From positions 372,001 to 436,000 of the forward strand of contig CANKXX010000001.1 in assembly GCA_947487835.1 (NCBI GenBank): 64,000 nt of DNA, read 5' to 3'. The DNA is from an uncultured Microbacteriaceae bacterium. Lineage in GTDB: Bacteria; Actinomycetota; Actinomycetes; Actinomycetales; Microbacteriaceae. Positions 1-9,537 of the stretch are shown here, one piece after another. The notes under the pieces were generated by a model that saw only the letters and a program-made list of their open reading frames with translations, was not told the origin of the DNA and searched no databases. The position numbers were made by a program, and so were the translations under genes. Every line of letters begins with the position of its first letter. The stretch's first letter is position 1.

Positions 1-1528
1 GCGCGAGCGCCGTCACACCGGCGAGCAGCACCGCTCCACCGACGCCGCCCAGCCACGGGATGCGGGCATCCGGCAGCCGTGCGACGGTGACGGCGACCCC
101 CGAGATCCAGGCCGAAGGAGCCCACGCCACCGTCGTCAGGGCGGCCGCCACCGGCGGCGCGAGCGGAAGGAGCAGGATGGCGACCATGCCGCAGATCGTG
201 GCGACCGGAACGGCGGGCGCCGCGAGGATGTTGGCCGGCACCCCGTACAGCGGCAGCGTGGGGGCGAGCAGGATGAGCACGGGCTGGCACGCGGCCTGGG
301 CGGCGCAGGGCAACGCCACGACGACGGCGATGGGAGTCGGCATCACCGCGGTCAGCGCCCGGGTCAGCGGACCGGAGAGCACGAGCAGGCCCGCCGTCGC
401 GAGGGCGGAGAGCGCAAACCCGTAGCTCCGCGCGAGCCAGGGGTCGATCACGAGCAGCACGATCACGGCGAGGGCCAGGGACGGCACGCCGCGCAGGGGC
501 CGCCCGGACGCGACCGCGGCCAGGGCGATACTCGCCATCACGGCGGCCCGGAGCACGCTGGGTTCCGGAGTCACGAGCACCACGAAGCCGCCCAGCGCGA
601 CGAGCCCGACCGTCACCCGAACGCCGCGCCGGTAGCCGAGGGCGGACGTCATGGCGAGCACGGCGCCGATCACGATGGCGCAGTTCGCTCCCGACACCGC
701 GGTCAGATGGGTGAGCGAGCTCTGCTTGAGCGCGGCGTCCAGTCGCTCGTCCACGGCGGACGTGTCGCCGACCACGAGGCCGGGAAGCAGGTCGCCGCCG
801 TCGCCCGGAAGCCGCGCGGCGGCGGCCGAGAAGTCGGCGCGGAGACGCGACGCCCAGTCGAGCCACCACGGAGGTCCCTCCACGACCTCAGCCCGCCCGC
901 GCACGAACACGAGCAGCGACACGTCGTCCTCGGGAGCCGTTGCCCGAGCGGTGCCCGTCACCCGGAGGACGGCGCCGATGCCCGGGCCCTCGGCCGCCGC
1001 CGCACCCGGTCGATCCGGTGATGCCAGCGCACCCCTCCCGTCGGGGCGGAGCAGGCCGCCCGACGAGAAAAGCAGGACCGGAACCGCGACCGCCACGGAG
1101 GTCACCGGCTCCGCCGATCGGGCGGGCGCGAGAGCGAGAAGCGTGGCGGGCGTGCGCTCACGCGACACCAGGCCGCCGGACGGGGATCCCGCGGTTGCGG
1201 AGTCGGGTGAGCCGTCGATCCGCACGGTGAGGACCATCGCGCGGTCGGCCTCGACCGCGTTCCGCACCGCAGGCGGTCGACGCGCGGCGCCATGGTGCAC
1301 GACGGACGTGGCGGTCAGGGCGGCGACCAGCACCAGCAGGCACACGACGAGCCACCAGTGCCGCAGGAGCGGCCCGCCCGGCGCGATGAGCACCACGGCC
1401 ACCGCGAGCAGGATGGCGAGAAGCCAGAGCCCGATGGCGACTCCCATCCTCGCGTCGGGTGCGGCCACGAGCAGGAAGGCGGTCGCCCAGCCCGCCACGG
1501 CCGGAATCGCGAGGCGCAGCAGGATCAC
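1..1528 (-). CDS. comEC: ComEC/Rec2-family DNA uptake channel, N-terminal two thirds (3' end outside window)
   Basis: Membrane channel that moves single-stranded DNA across the cytoplasmic membrane in competent bacteria. The frame stays open from a GTG at 1528 to the window edge, so about 509 residues are visible and the C-terminus is missing. The N-terminus is strongly hydrophobic (VILLRLAIPAVAGWATAFLL, then further membrane segments up to about residue 75), followed by a soluble segment and the ComEC hallmark HLTAVSGANCAIVIG near residue 274 (683-709). The GTG overlaps the comEA stop codon by GTGA, so the two genes should be translationally coupled. Frame, hallmark motif and neighbour agree, so identity is secure; whether the strain is naturally competent is not shown. 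Confidence 0.93.
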   Translation of the reverse strand, partial: MILLRLAIPAVAGWATAFLLVAAPDARMGVAIGLWLLAILLAVAVVLIAPGGPLLRHWWLVVCLLVLVAALTATSVVHHGAARRPPAVRNAVEADRAMVLTVRIDGSPDSATAGSPSGGLVSRERTPATLLALAPARSAEPVTSVAVAVPVLLFSSGGLLRPDGRGALASPDRPGAAAAEGPGIGAVLRVTGTARATAPEDDVSLLVFVRGRAEVVEGPPWWLDWASRLRADFSAAAARLPGDGGDLLPGLVVGDTSAVDERLDAALKQSSLTHLTAVSGANCAIVIGAVLAMTSALGYRRGVRVTVGLVALGGFVVLVTPEPSVLRAAVMASIALAAVASGRPLRGVPSLALAVIVLLVIDPWLARSYGFALSALATAGLLVLSGPLTRALTAVMPTPIAVVVALPCAAQAACQPVLILLAPTLPLYGVPANILAAPAVPVATICGMVAILLLPLAPPVAAALTTVAWAPSAWISGVAVTVARLPDARIPWLGGVGGAVLLAGVTALA

Positions 1529-2316
1529 ACCCTCACCCGCTCCCGCAGCCCGTCAAACGTCCGGTCGCCGATGCCGGGCACCTCGAGCAGGTCCTCGGGT
1601 GCGCCGAACCGGCCGTTGGCCGTGCGCCAGTCGAGGATGCGCTGCGCCAGCCCCGGTCCGATCCGCGGCAGCGTGTCGAGGTCGGCGAGGGTCGCCGTGT
1701 TGAGGTCCACGACGGTAGGCGTCGTGTCGGGCGCGGCTCCCGAGGCACCGCTGGCGGGTCCCGGGGGCGCGGCGGGAGGAATCGCCTCGCCTAGAGCGGG
1801 CACGTACAGCTGCTCGCCATCGGCGACCACCCGGGCGAGGTTGATGCGCGCCTGGTCGGCAGTGGGAGCCAGGCCGCCCGCCGCGGCCACGGCGTCGACG
1901 ACCCGCGCGCCGGCGGGCAGCTCGAAGAGCCCGGGCGCGGCCACCGATCCGAGTACGTGCACGAGCAGGGGTCGGGCCGTCTCGGCACCGTGTGGGGCCG
2001 CGCTCGGTGCGGGCGGGTTCGCTGCCGGCGGTGGTGAGGGTGCGCCCGTCGGATCGGCGGGGTCCGGTCCGACGTCGGTGGTCGGACCGCCTTCGGCCGC
2101 CGCGACGGGCCCGTCCAGGGTCGCGCTGGCGCCCGTGGGTGTCAGAAGGGAGACCAGGACGGCCGCCGCGAGGGCCAGCAGGAGCAGTACGATCACCGCG
2201 CCGGCGCCGCGACGGAGCCGATCCGCTACGCGCGAGGGCAACCACGAGCGCGGGTCCGCGTCTCTCGGCGCGGGCGGCTCTGCGGGCCCGGGCGGCACCG
2301 GGGCGGGGGAATCCAT
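1525..2316 (-). CDS. comEA: ComEA-family DNA-binding protein
   Basis: Membrane-anchored DNA receptor that hands DNA to ComEC. It has 263 residues: a proline-rich cytoplasmic stretch, one membrane helix at about 37-58, a low-complexity Ala/Pro linker, an SLBB-type domain at 115-175 (LLVHVLGSVAAPGLFELPAG) and two helix-hairpin-helix motifs at 203-261 (VDLNTATLADLDTLP; LEVPGIGDRTFDGLRERV). This is the standard ComEA order. The start is supported by a TAGCCT -10 hexamer at 2323-2328, 6 nt from the ATG, so the mRNA is probably leaderless. It is the first gene of a comEA-comEC operon. Confidence 0.93.
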   Translation of the reverse strand: MDSPAPVPPGPAEPPAPRDADPRSWLPSRVADRLRRGAGAVIVLLLLALAAAVLVSLLTPTGASATLDGPVAAAEGGPTTDVGPDPADPTGAPSPPPAANPPAPSAAPHGAETARPLLVHVLGSVAAPGLFELPAGARVVDAVAAAGGLAPTADQARINLARVVADGEQLYVPALGEAIPPAAPPGPASGASGAAPDTTPTVVDLNTATLADLDTLPRIGPGLAQRILDWRTANGRFGAPEDLLEVPGIGDRTFDGLRERVRV

Positions 2317-2668
2317 GCCGGGAGGCTAGGGCTGCCGCGGGCGGCGGTATCCGAGGAGACCCAGGTCCGTGCGGGCGGCCCGGATTGCTGCGGGTGGGAG
2401 GGAGGAGTTGTCGAGGAGGCTCGCGTCCCTTCGACCGGCTCAGAGACCGGGATGGCCCCGTCGACGAGGAACGTCGCGTCTCTTCGACGGGCTCAGGGAC
2501 CGAGATGGCCCCGTCGCCGAGGAACGCCACGTCCCTTCGACAGGCTCAGGGACCGAAATGCCCCGTCACCGAGGAACGTCGCCTCTCTTCGACATCCTCA
2601 GGGCACGTCGCGTCCACCGGGCCAGGACCGCGGGCGCCGTCCCCGCCCGCGCGGGCGGGGACAGCGGG
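2317..2668. repeat. Intergenic tandem array of the GTCCC hairpin repeat
   Basis: The 352 bp between comEA and leuS hold no convincing gene. They carry four copies of a 24 bp hairpin unit (consensus GTCCCTTCGACAGGCTCAGG then GACC) at 2425-2448, 2478-2501, 2531-2554 and a degenerate copy near 2582-2605. The spacing is exactly 53 bp, so the whole 53 bp unit, including a GATGGCCCCGTC spacer, has been tandemly duplicated. Further copies occur at 20.4, 22.1-22.4 and 29.7 kb. Confidence 0.85.
2323..2328 (-). promoter_or_regulatory. -10 hexamer of comEA (leaderless)
   Basis: TAGCCT on the minus strand followed by CCCGGC and the ATG. The TANNNT hexamer ends 6 nt before the start codon, which would place the transcript 5' end on the start codon. 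No Shine-Dalgarno sequence is present. Confidence 0.55.
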
Positions 2669-5242
2669 TCAGGCGGTGGGGCGGGTCGCGATGTTGACCA
2701 GGCGCGGGGCGCGCACGATCACGTTCACGATCTCGCGGTCACCCACCGAGCGGGTCACCGCCTTCGACGCGCGGGCCAGCGCCTCGAGCTCCTCGCGGGA
2801 GATCTTCGGGCTCACCTCGAGCCGGTCGCGCACCTTGCCGTCCACCTGCACGATTGCGGTCACGCTCGTCTCCACGAGCAGCGTCGAGTCGGCCTTACGC
2901 CAGCCCGCGTAGGCGACGAACCCGTCGTGCCCGAGGCGCGCCCACATGTCCTCCGCCGTGTACGGCGCGAACAGGCTGAGCCCCACGGCCACGACCTCGA
3001 CGGCCTCGCGGACCGCCGGGTCCGCGCCGCCGGGGCCGGAGTCGATCGCCTTGCGCACGGCGTTCACGAGCTCCATGAGGCGCGCGACCACGACGTTGAA
3101 TTTGAACGCCTCGATGAGGCCCGGCGCATCCGACAGGAACCGGTGCGTGTGGCGGCGGAGCGCCTCGTCGCCGGTCGCGGGGTCGGCGTCCACCGGGCTG
3201 GACACGGCGCTGGTGAGCCGCCAGGCCCGGGCGAGGAACTTGCCGGACGCGGCGGGCGAGACGTCCGCCCAGTCGATGTCGTCCTCCGGCGGACCGGCGA
3301 ACGCCATGGTCAGCCGCACCGCGTCGACGCCGTGCTCGTCGAGCTGCTCGGACAGCCGCACCAGGTTGCCCTTGCTCTTCGACATGGCCGCCCCGTCCAT
3401 CTGCACCATGCCCTGGTTGAGCAGCGCGGAGAAGGGCTCGGTGAAGGTGACGTAGCCCAGGTCGAACAGCACCTTCGTGATGAAGCGCGCGTACAGCAGG
3501 TGCAGGATGGCGTGGGTCACGCCGCCGACGTACTGGTCGACGGGGGCCCACTTCTCGGCGTCCTTCGGGTCGAACGCCTTGGCGTCGTCACCCGGGTTGA
3601 GGAAGCGCAGGAAGTACCAGGAGCTGTCCACGAACGTGTCCATGGTGTCCGGGTCACGCCGGGCGGGGGTCCCGTCGATCGGGTTGGGCACGTTCACCCA
3701 ATCCTCGGCGCCGCCGAGGGGTGACGAGCCCTTGGGACGCAGGTCGAGCCCCTCCGTCGGCGGCAGCACGACGGGCAGCTGGTCCTCGGGGACCGGGATC
3801 TCCTCGCCGTTCTGGCCGTGGATGATCGGGATCGGCGTGCCCCAGTAGCGCTGGCGCGAGATGAGCCAGTCGCGCAGGCGGTAGTTCTTCGCCGGGCGTC
3901 CGGTGCCCTCGGCCTGCAGCGTCTCGATGATGCGCTTGATGGCGTTCTGCTTGCTCAGTCCGTCGAGGCGACCGGAGTTGATGAGCCGCCCCTCGCCGGG
4001 CAGCGCGACGCCGCTTGCGACCGGGTCGAGCTCGTCCAGGGTCGGCGCGGCCTCGGCATCCGCGTCGGCGTCCGCACGCACGATGGGGATCGCGCCCGTG
4101 GCAGGCTGGGTCGTGTCGACGACGACCCGCACGGGCAGGCCGAAGGCGCGGGCGAAGTCGAGGTCGCGCTGGTCGTGCGCGGGCACGGCCATGACCGCGC
4201 CGGTGCCGTAGTCGGCCAGCACGTAGTCCGCGGCCCAGATCGGGATGCGCTCGCCGTTCGCGGGGTTGATCGCGAACCGCTCGAGCGGCACGCCGGTCTT
4301 CTCGCGGTCGGCGGTGAGGCGCTCGATGTCGTTCGACTTCTGCACGCGCTGCAGGTACTCGCCGAACGCCGCCTGCACCTCCGGGGTGGACCCCGCGGCA
4401 AGCTCGCCGGCGAGGTCGGAGTCCGGAGCCACGACCATGAAGGTCGCGCCGAACAGCGTGTCGGGCCGCGTGGTGAACACGGTCACCGGCTCATCGCGCC
4501 CCTCGATCACGAAGTCGACGTTCGCGCCGATCGAGCGACCGATCCAGTTGCGCTGCATGGCGATGACCTTGGAGGGCCACTTGCCCTCGAGCTGGTTCAG
4601 GTCGTCGAGCAGCCGGTCCGCGTAGTCCGTGATCTTCAGGTACCACTGGGTGAGCTTCTTCTTCACCACCAGGGCGCCGGAGCGCTCGGACGTGCCGTCG
4701 GGCAGCACCTGCTCGTTCGCGAGCACGGTCTGGTCCACCGGGTCCCAGTTGACCCAGCTGTCCTTGCGGTACGCGAGGCCCTTCTCGTACATCTTGAGGA
4801 ACAGCCACTGGTTCCACCTGTAGTAGTCGGGGTCGCTGGTGTGGAGCACGCGGCTCCAGTCGAACGACGGGGCGTAGCGCTTCATGGTGCGCTTCTGCTG
4901 GTCGATGTTGTCGTAGGTCCAGCCGACCGGGTCGATGCCGCGCTTGATCGCGGCGTTCTCGGCGGGCAGGCCGAACGAGTCCCAGCCGATGGGGTGCAGC
5001 ACGTTGAAGCCCTGCTGGCGCCAGTACCGGGCGATCACGTCGCCGAGCGCGTACGCCTCCGCGTGGCCCATGTGCAGGTCGCCGGAGGGGTACGGGAACA
5101 TGTCGAGCACGTACTTGCGGGGGCGCGAGTCGTCGGTGAGGGCGACGTCGAAGGGACGCTTCTCCTCCCAGATCGGGAGCCATCGGTCCTGGATCGCCCG
5201 GATGTCGTATCCGTCGGCGCCGGCGGTGTCGTTCTCTGCCAC
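2669..5242 (-). CDS. leuS: Leucyl-tRNA synthetase
   Basis: Charges tRNA-Leu with leucine in the cytoplasm. It has 857 residues from GTG 5242, normal for a bacterial LeuRS. The class I HIGH motif appears as HMGH at 57-60 in [12 protein letters not shown]. The editing CP1 insertion follows ([31 protein letters not shown]). The KMSKS loop is AAMSKSKGN near residue 619, with the first Lys replaced. A C-terminal anticodon-binding domain completes it. An upstream ATG at 5299 would add 19 basic residues with no family match. The GTG is preceded by a purine-rich AGAAGCGAG, and the protein from [18 protein letters not shown] matches the family start. Confidence 0.96.
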   Translation of the reverse strand: MAENDTAGADGYDIRAIQDRWLPIWEEKRPFDVALTDDSRPRKYVLDMFPYPSGDLHMGHAEAYALGDVIARYWRQQGFNVLHPIGWDSFGLPAENAAIKRGIDPVGWTYDNIDQQKRTMKRYAPSFDWSRVLHTSDPDYYRWNQWLFLKMYEKGLAYRKDSWVNWDPVDQTVLANEQVLPDGTSERSGALVVKKKLTQWYLKITDYADRLLDDLNQLEGKWPSKVIAMQRNWIGRSIGANVDFVIEGRDEPVTVFTTRPDTLFGATFMVVAPDSDLAGELAAGSTPEVQAAFGEYLQRVQKSNDIERLTADREKTGVPLERFAINPANGERIPIWAADYVLADYGTGAVMAVPAHDQRDLDFARAFGLPVRVVVDTTQPATGAIPIVRADADADAEAAPTLDELDPVASGVALPGEGRLINSGRLDGLSKQNAIKRIIETLQAEGTGRPAKNYRLRDWLISRQRYWGTPIPIIHGQNGEEIPVPEDQLPVVLPPTEGLDLRPKGSSPLGGAEDWVNVPNPIDGTPARRDPDTMDTFVDSSWYFLRFLNPGDDAKAFDPKDAEKWAPVDQYVGGVTHAILHLLYARFITKVLFDLGYVTFTEPFSALLNQGMVQMDGAAMSKSKGNLVRLSEQLDEHGVDAVRLTMAFAGPPEDDIDWADVSPAASGKFLARAWRLTSAVSSPVDADPATGDEALRRHTHRFLSDAPGLIEAFKFNVVVARLMELVNAVRKAIDSGPGGADPAVREAVEVVAVGLSLFAPYTAEDMWARLGHDGFVAYAGWRKADSTLLVETSVTAIVQVDGKVRDRLEVSPKISREELEALARASKAVTRSVGDREIVNVIVRAPRLVNIATRPTA

Positions 5243-5458
5243 GTGTCTCGCTTCTCGTCTCGCTGGGGACCGCGCCCGGGGCCGCCGGTGCGGCGGCATC
5301 GAGAGGAACGGCGGCGCGGGAAGGCCGCCCGACCACGGCGGGCGCGAACCCCAATCGTATCGAGTGGGGACACGGGTGACGGACGCGGGCCGCTCGGTCC
5401 ATCCCCTTATGACTCGCGGTGTCGGCGCGTACGGTGTGCACCACGGAAAAGGAGAGCC

Positions 5459-5923
5459 ATGTCGAAAGCACTACGGACCACATTCCTGCTCGCCGGCGTC
5501 GCAACCGTGGGCGTCGTCGCGCAGAAGGCCGCTTCGGTGGTCGACAAGCACATCGAAGAGGACCAGGACCGGTGGCGCGTCGTGACCATCGGCCGCAGCC
5601 AGGACGAGATCGCCCCCGGCGGATCCCTCCCCCGCCCGCTCGCCGCGCTCGCGGACCGCATCGAGGTGCAGTTCCGCCACGCGCCCGGCGGACGCGGCAC
5701 CGAGGTCGCCGCGCGGCTGGTCCGCGGGTCGTCGTCCCGCGGCGCTCGGGGCACGGAGTCGCTGCGCGAGCTGCGCTCGGCCCTGCGTGAGGCGAAGGAG
5801 CTCGCCGAGGTCGGCGAGGTGATGGTCGGCCATCCCCGGCCGCACGGCAAGCGCACCGCGACCGTGCTGGGCGCGATGGTCGACGCCGCCGAGGACCGCG
5901 CAGAGGGCGAGGGCGTGCTGTGA
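5459..5923 (+). CDS. Uncharacterised small membrane-anchored protein, coupled to the alcohol dehydrogenase
   Basis: 154 residues with a strong Shine-Dalgarno (AAAAGGAGA) before ATG 5459. The N-terminus has one hydrophobic segment ([16 protein letters not shown], about residues 7-22). The soluble part contains [13 protein letters not shown] and a Gly/Arg-rich [17 protein letters not shown], followed by a basic amphipathic tail. The pattern of VTI near the start followed by APGGRGTE recalls actinobacterial SRPBCC-like hypotheticals, but the fold is not evident. Its TGA overlaps the next gene's GTG (GTGA), so the two are co-translated and probably act together. Confidence 0.7.
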   Translation: MSKALRTTFLLAGVATVGVVAQKAASVVDKHIEEDQDRWRVVTIGRSQDEIAPGGSLPRPLAALADRIEVQFRHAPGGRGTEVAARLVRGSSSRGARGTESLRELRSALREAKELAEVGEVMVGHPRPHGKRTATVLGAMVDAAEDRAEGEGVL

Positions 5924-7089
5924 AGGCTCTGACCTGGCGCGGGGTGAACAAGCTGGCCGTCGAGAACGTGGACGACCCCCGCATCCTCAACACCCATGAC
6001 GTGATCGTGAAGATCCTGCTGACCACGTCGTGCGGGTCCGACCTGCACCTGCTCGGCGGATACGTGCCGACGATGCGGGCGGGCGACGTGATCGGCCACG
6101 AGTTCATCGGCGAGGTGGTCGAGGTCGGCTCCGGTGTGCAGAAGCACCGGGTCGGCGATCGCGTCGTCGTCGCCTCGTTCATCAGCTGCGGCACCTGTTA
6201 CTACTGCCTCAACGACATGTACTCGCTCTGCGACAACACGAACCCGAACCCGGGCATCCCGGAGGCGCTGTGGGGCGCGTCGCCCGGCGGCATCTACGGC
6301 TACTCGCACGCGCTCGGCGGCTTCGCCGGCAGCCACGCGGAGTACGTGCGCGTGCCCTTCGCCGACATCGGTGCGTTCACAGTGCCGGACGGCGTGAGCA
6401 ACGAGCGCGCCCTCTTCGCCTCGGACGCCGTGCCGACCGGCTGGATGGGTGCGGACCTCGGCGGGGTGGGCCCCGGCGATGTCGTCGCGGTCTGGGGCGC
6501 CGGCGCGGTGGGCCAGATGGCGGCGCGGGCGGCCATGCTGCTCGGCGCCGAGCGCGTCGTCGTGATCGACCGCATCCCGGAGCGCCTCGAGCAGGTGCGC
6601 GACTTCATCGGCGCCGAGACGCTCGACTACGAGGACACGTCGGTGCTCGCCGAGCTGCGCGAGCTCTCCGGCGGCCGAGGACCCGACGTCTGCATCGAGG
6701 CGGTGGGGATGGAGGCGCACAGCACGGGCGCCGACTACCTCTACGACCAGGTGAAGCAGCAGCTGCGCCTGCAGACCGACCGGCCCACGGCCGTGCGGGA
6801 GGCGATCATGGCCGCGCGCAAGGGCGGCAGCGTGTTCGTGCTCGGCGTGTTCGGCGCCGTGGTCGACAAGTTCCCGCTCGGCGCGGTCATCAACAAGGGC
6901 CTCACCCTGCGGGCCGCGCAGCAGCACGGCCAGCGCTACATCCCGATGCTGCTCGAGCGCATGCAGCGCGACGAGCTGACCACCGAGCACCTCGCGACCC
7001 ACGTCATGCCGCTCAGCGACGGGCCGAAGGGCTACGACATGTTCAAGAACAAGAAGGACGGCTGCGTGCGGGCGGTGTTCCAGCCCTGA
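5920..7089 (+). CDS. Zinc-dependent medium-chain alcohol dehydrogenase
   Basis: NAD(P)-dependent oxidoreductase of the MDR superfamily, 389 residues. Catalytic zinc ligands are Cys38 in CGSDLH and His60-Glu61 in IGHEF. Structural-zinc cysteines lie at 90, 93, 96 and 104 (CGTCYYCLNDMYSLC). The Rossmann glycine motif is VWGAGAVGQMA at 191-201, with an acidic residue after the next strand (VVVIDR). The insertion with NPGIPEALWGASPGGIYGYS resembles the glutathione-independent formaldehyde dehydrogenase-like branch. Substrate is unknown. Start GTG 5920 overlaps the upstream stop. The gene ends at a convergent hairpin shared with pabB. Confidence 0.88.
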   Translation: MKALTWRGVNKLAVENVDDPRILNTHDVIVKILLTTSCGSDLHLLGGYVPTMRAGDVIGHEFIGEVVEVGSGVQKHRVGDRVVVASFISCGTCYYCLNDMYSLCDNTNPNPGIPEALWGASPGGIYGYSHALGGFAGSHAEYVRVPFADIGAFTVPDGVSNERALFASDAVPTGWMGADLGGVGPGDVVAVWGAGAVGQMAARAAMLLGAERVVVIDRIPERLEQVRDFIGAETLDYEDTSVLAELRELSGGRGPDVCIEAVGMEAHSTGADYLYDQVKQQLRLQTDRPTAVREAIMAARKGGSVFVLGVFGAVVDKFPLGAVINKGLTLRAAQQHGQRYIPMLLERMQRDELTTEHLATHVMPLSDGPKGYDMFKNKKDGCVRAVFQP

Positions 7090-7111
7090 CCCGGCTCACC
7101 GGTTCCGACAG

Positions 7112-7161
7112 CTGACCCGGCTCGACGCGCAGTGCGCCTGCATCCCGTCGAGCCGGGTCAG
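7112..7161. terminator. Convergent terminator hairpin between the ADH and pabB
   Basis: A perfect 16 bp inverted repeat, CTGACCCGGCTCGACG at 7112-7127 and its complement at 7146-7161, with an 18 nt loop. The right arm contains the pabB stop codon. There is no U-run on either strand. The position between two convergent genes fits a bidirectional terminator. Confidence 0.6.
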
Positions 7162-8639
7162 TTCGCGTGCGGAGCGGTGATCGCGGGTGTCTCCCGCTCC
7201 GGGGGCGTCGGGGCGTCCAGGAGGGGCGCGCCGAGCGCGCGCAGCAGCGGCGCGGACTTCAGGCGCACCTCCTCGAGCTCCTCGTGCGGGTCGGACAGCG
7301 TCGTGATGCCGCCCCCGGCACCCACGGTCGCGCCGCCGGGCCCGACGACGATGCTGCGGATGACCATCGCGAGGTCGAGCGCGCCGTCCACCCCGAAATA
7401 TCCGAACACGCCCGAGTACACGCCTCGAGGCCCGCGCTCGAGCTCGTCGAGGATCTCGATGGCCCGCAGCTTCGGCGCACCGGTCATGGAGCCGGCGGGG
7501 AAGAGCGCGCGCACGGCGTCCACGGCGGTGAGGCCGTCCGCCAGCGTGCCCTCGACCGTGCTCACGAGCTGGTGCACCTGGGCGTAGGACTCGACCTGCA
7601 GCAGCGAGGTCACGCGCACGCTGCCGAGTCGGCAGACGCGCGACAGGTCGTTGCGCATGAGGTCGACGATCATCAGGTTCTCGGCCCGCTCCTTGTCGCT
7701 CTCCACGAGCTCGCGGCGCAGCCGGCGGTCCTCCCGCTCGTCGGCGCCGCGCCGCCGCGTTCCCTTGATGGGACGCGTGCTCGCGAGGCCGTCCGCGGTG
7801 ATGCGCAGGAAGCGTTCCGGGGAGGCGCTGACCAGCACCGACTCCCCCACCCGCAGCAGGCCGCCGTGCGGCGCGGGACTCATCGACCGCAGCCGGCGGT
7901 GTACCGCAAGCGGGTCGAAGGCGCCGGGCACGGTCGCGGTGTTCGTGAGGCAGAGCTGGTAGGCGTCACCCGCGCGGATGGCGCCGCGGCAGCGCTCGAT
8001 CAGCGCGAGGTACTCCGCGTCGGAGTGCCGCCAGGTCACGCCGGTGGCCGGATCGGGGGCCGGGTCCGTCCGCGAGGGGGCGAGTCCGGTCGGCTCGGGC
8101 GCTGCGGGAGCCGGACTGTCCCCGGCTCCGCTCAGACCGGCGAGCACGCGCTCCGCCTCCCCGAGCCAGCGGACGCCGTCCGCCGTGTCGAACGCGACGA
8201 GCCAGGCCTCCCCCGAGCCGTGGTCGAGCGCGAGCATGCGATCGGCCGCGAGGAACGCCCCGCCCGCGGCGTCGTCGCCGGACCCGGAGTGGACCGGGTG
8301 CCGCGCCGCGGTGCGCCGCCACAGCTCGTAGTCGAGCCTACCCACCCAGCCGAGCCGGAAATCCATGCCCGCGGGGGCGGCGGAGACGTCCACCTCTCCC
8401 GGCTCCCGGGTTGAGGCGAGCGCCACGGACAGCGCATCGAGCACGCCGCCGGGACCCACCTCGAGCGGCTGGCCGGCGCCCAGGTAGCTCCAGCCCGAGC
8501 CGTCGGAGGAGTCGAGCCAGAACGCGGCGGATGCGGTCGAGGCCCCGGAGGCGGAGAGGGAGTGCTCGAACAGCGCCTCGAATGCCGCGGGCGCGTCCAC
8601 GGCGTGGCCGACGCGCCGCGCGATCAGTCGCTTCGTCAT
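7158..8639 (-). CDS. pabB: Aminodeoxychorismate synthase component I / anthranilate synthase component I-like (chorismate-binding)
   Basis: Converts chorismate with ammonia to 4-amino-4-deoxychorismate in p-aminobenzoate and folate synthesis. It has 493 residues. The chorismate-binding domain is complete: AGDAYQLCLTN near 223-233, SASPERFL, STRPIKGTRRRG (288-299) whose PIKGT is the PabB-type active-site signature, IVDLMRNDLSRV, QLVSTVEGTL and PAGSMTGAPKLRAIEILDELE (381-401). The N-terminal 200 residues are divergent. No glutaminase subunit is adjacent. It is divergent from a class IV aminotransferase, the usual PabC partner, which favours PabB over TrpE. Confidence 0.87.
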   Translation of the reverse strand: MTKRLIARRVGHAVDAPAAFEALFEHSLSASGASTASAAFWLDSSDGSGWSYLGAGQPLEVGPGGVLDALSVALASTREPGEVDVSAAPAGMDFRLGWVGRLDYELWRRTAARHPVHSGSGDDAAGGAFLAADRMLALDHGSGEAWLVAFDTADGVRWLGEAERVLAGLSGAGDSPAPAAPEPTGLAPSRTDPAPDPATGVTWRHSDAEYLALIERCRGAIRAGDAYQLCLTNTATVPGAFDPLAVHRRLRSMSPAPHGGLLRVGESVLVSASPERFLRITADGLASTRPIKGTRRRGADEREDRRLRRELVESDKERAENLMIVDLMRNDLSRVCRLGSVRVTSLLQVESYAQVHQLVSTVEGTLADGLTAVDAVRALFPAGSMTGAPKLRAIEILDELERGPRGVYSGVFGYFGVDGALDLAMVIRSIVVGPGGATVGAGGGITTLSDPHEELEEVRLKSAPLLRALGAPLLDAPTPPERETPAITAPHAN

Positions 8640-8696
8640 GTGCCTGTTCCGTCCCGACCGTCCCGGCCCCGGTGCGAACCACCCGCCGGGCCGGGT

Positions 8697-8702
8697 TAGC
8701 CT
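8697..8702 (+). promoter_or_regulatory. -10 hexamer of the class IV aminotransferase gene (leaderless)
   Basis: TAGCCT followed by AAGCCT and the ATG at 8709, a 6 nt spacing. The surrounding TTAGCCTAA core also resembles a DtxR/IdeR half-box, but the leaderless promoter explains it more simply. Confidence 0.55.
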
Positions 8703-8708
8703 AAGCCT

Positions 8709-9512
8709 ATGAGTGCGCTCCTCCGCTGGAATCCCGGTGAGGCGCGGCTGAATCCGGGCGTCGCGGACGCGACGGCGTACGGTGACGTGCGTGCCGCCGA
8801 TTCGTGGCTCGTGACCGACGGACGCGTGCTCGGGCTCGCGCTCCATCGGGAGCGCTTCCTGCGCTCCGCCGACGCCCAGGGCGCGACGATCGATCCCGCC
8901 CCGTTCTGGGATGCCGCGGTCGCCGCGCTCCCGCGGTCCGGCGACTGGTTCCCGCGGGTCGACCTCCGAGCGAGCGTCGACGGCGCCGACGAGCTGCTGC
9001 TGCACGTGCGACCCGCGCCCGACCGCACCGTGTCCGTCGTGGTCGCGACGCACCACGGCCCCGACCCGCGACGCGCGCCGTCGATCAAGGGCCCCGACCT
9101 CGAACGCCTGGGGCGGATCCGCGCCGAGGCCGCCGGGAAGGGCGCGGGCGAGGTCGTGCTTCTCGCGGACGACGAGAGCGTGATCGAGGCCGCCTACAGC
9201 GCTCTGCTCTGGTGGCGCGGCGACGCGCTCTGCACGCCCGCGCCCGAGCTGACCCGGGTGGACAGCGTGACGTCGCGATCGGTGCTCACCCTCGCCGCGG
9301 CCTTCGGGGTGGACGTGCTGCACGAGCGGCGCGCGCCGGCCGAGCTGAACGGGCTCGAGGTGTGGGCGCTCAACGCGGCGCAGGGCATCCGCATCGTCCG
9401 TGAGTGGCAGGACGGCCCGGACCTCGCCGCGGAACCCGGCCGGCTCGCCCTCTGGCGGACCCGGCTGCAGGCGCTGCGCCGGCCGCTTCCCGGCGGCCCC
9501 AGCCAATCCTGA
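8709..9512 (+). CDS. Class IV aminotransferase / aminodeoxychorismate lyase-like (PabC-like)
   Basis: PLP enzyme of fold type IV, 267 residues. The PLP lysine is Lys127 in APSIKGPDLERLGRIR, and the conserved glutamate is Glu160 in ESVIEAAYSALLWW. Divergent placement next to pabB suggests it completes p-aminobenzoate synthesis by splitting aminodeoxychorismate. A branched-chain or D-amino-acid aminotransferase activity cannot be excluded from sequence alone. The ATG follows a TANNNT hexamer by 6 nt with no ribosome-binding site. DedA begins 26 bp downstream from its own promoter. Confidence 0.8.
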   Translation: MSALLRWNPGEARLNPGVADATAYGDVRAADSWLVTDGRVLGLALHRERFLRSADAQGATIDPAPFWDAAVAALPRSGDWFPRVDLRASVDGADELLLHVRPAPDRTVSVVVATHHGPDPRRAPSIKGPDLERLGRIRAEAAGKGAGEVVLLADDESVIEAAYSALLWWRGDALCTPAPELTRVDSVTSRSVLTLAAAFGVDVLHERRAPAELNGLEVWALNAAQGIRIVREWQDGPDLAAEPGRLALWRTRLQALRRPLPGGPSQS

Positions 9513-9524
9513 CCTGCGACCGCC

Positions 9525-9530
9525 TACAGT
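9525..9530 (+). promoter_or_regulatory. -10 hexamer of the DedA gene (leaderless)
   Basis: TACAGT followed by CGGAGAC and GTG 9538, a 7 nt spacing. The hexamer lies just after the upstream aminotransferase stop codon, so DedA can be transcribed independently. Confidence 0.5.
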
Positions 9531-9537
9531 CGGAGAC

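Noticed and set aside
2425-2605. Regularly spaced repeats that could look like a CRISPR array
   Set aside because: The spacers are also repeated, the repeats are hairpin units found singly elsewhere in both orientations, and there are no cas genes.
2369-5923. Long open frames antisense to leuS
   Set aside because: They are high-GC shadows with His/Arg/Val-rich composition, no family motifs and no starts, while the opposite strand encodes complete LeuRS.
8691-8709. DtxR/IdeR iron box before the class IV aminotransferase (14 of 19 positions match the consensus)
   Set aside because: The match is centred on TTAGCCTAA, most of which is the TAGCCT -10 hexamer of a leaderless promoter. The same hexamer type appears before many unrelated genes in this window, and a folate gene is not a typical iron-regulon member.
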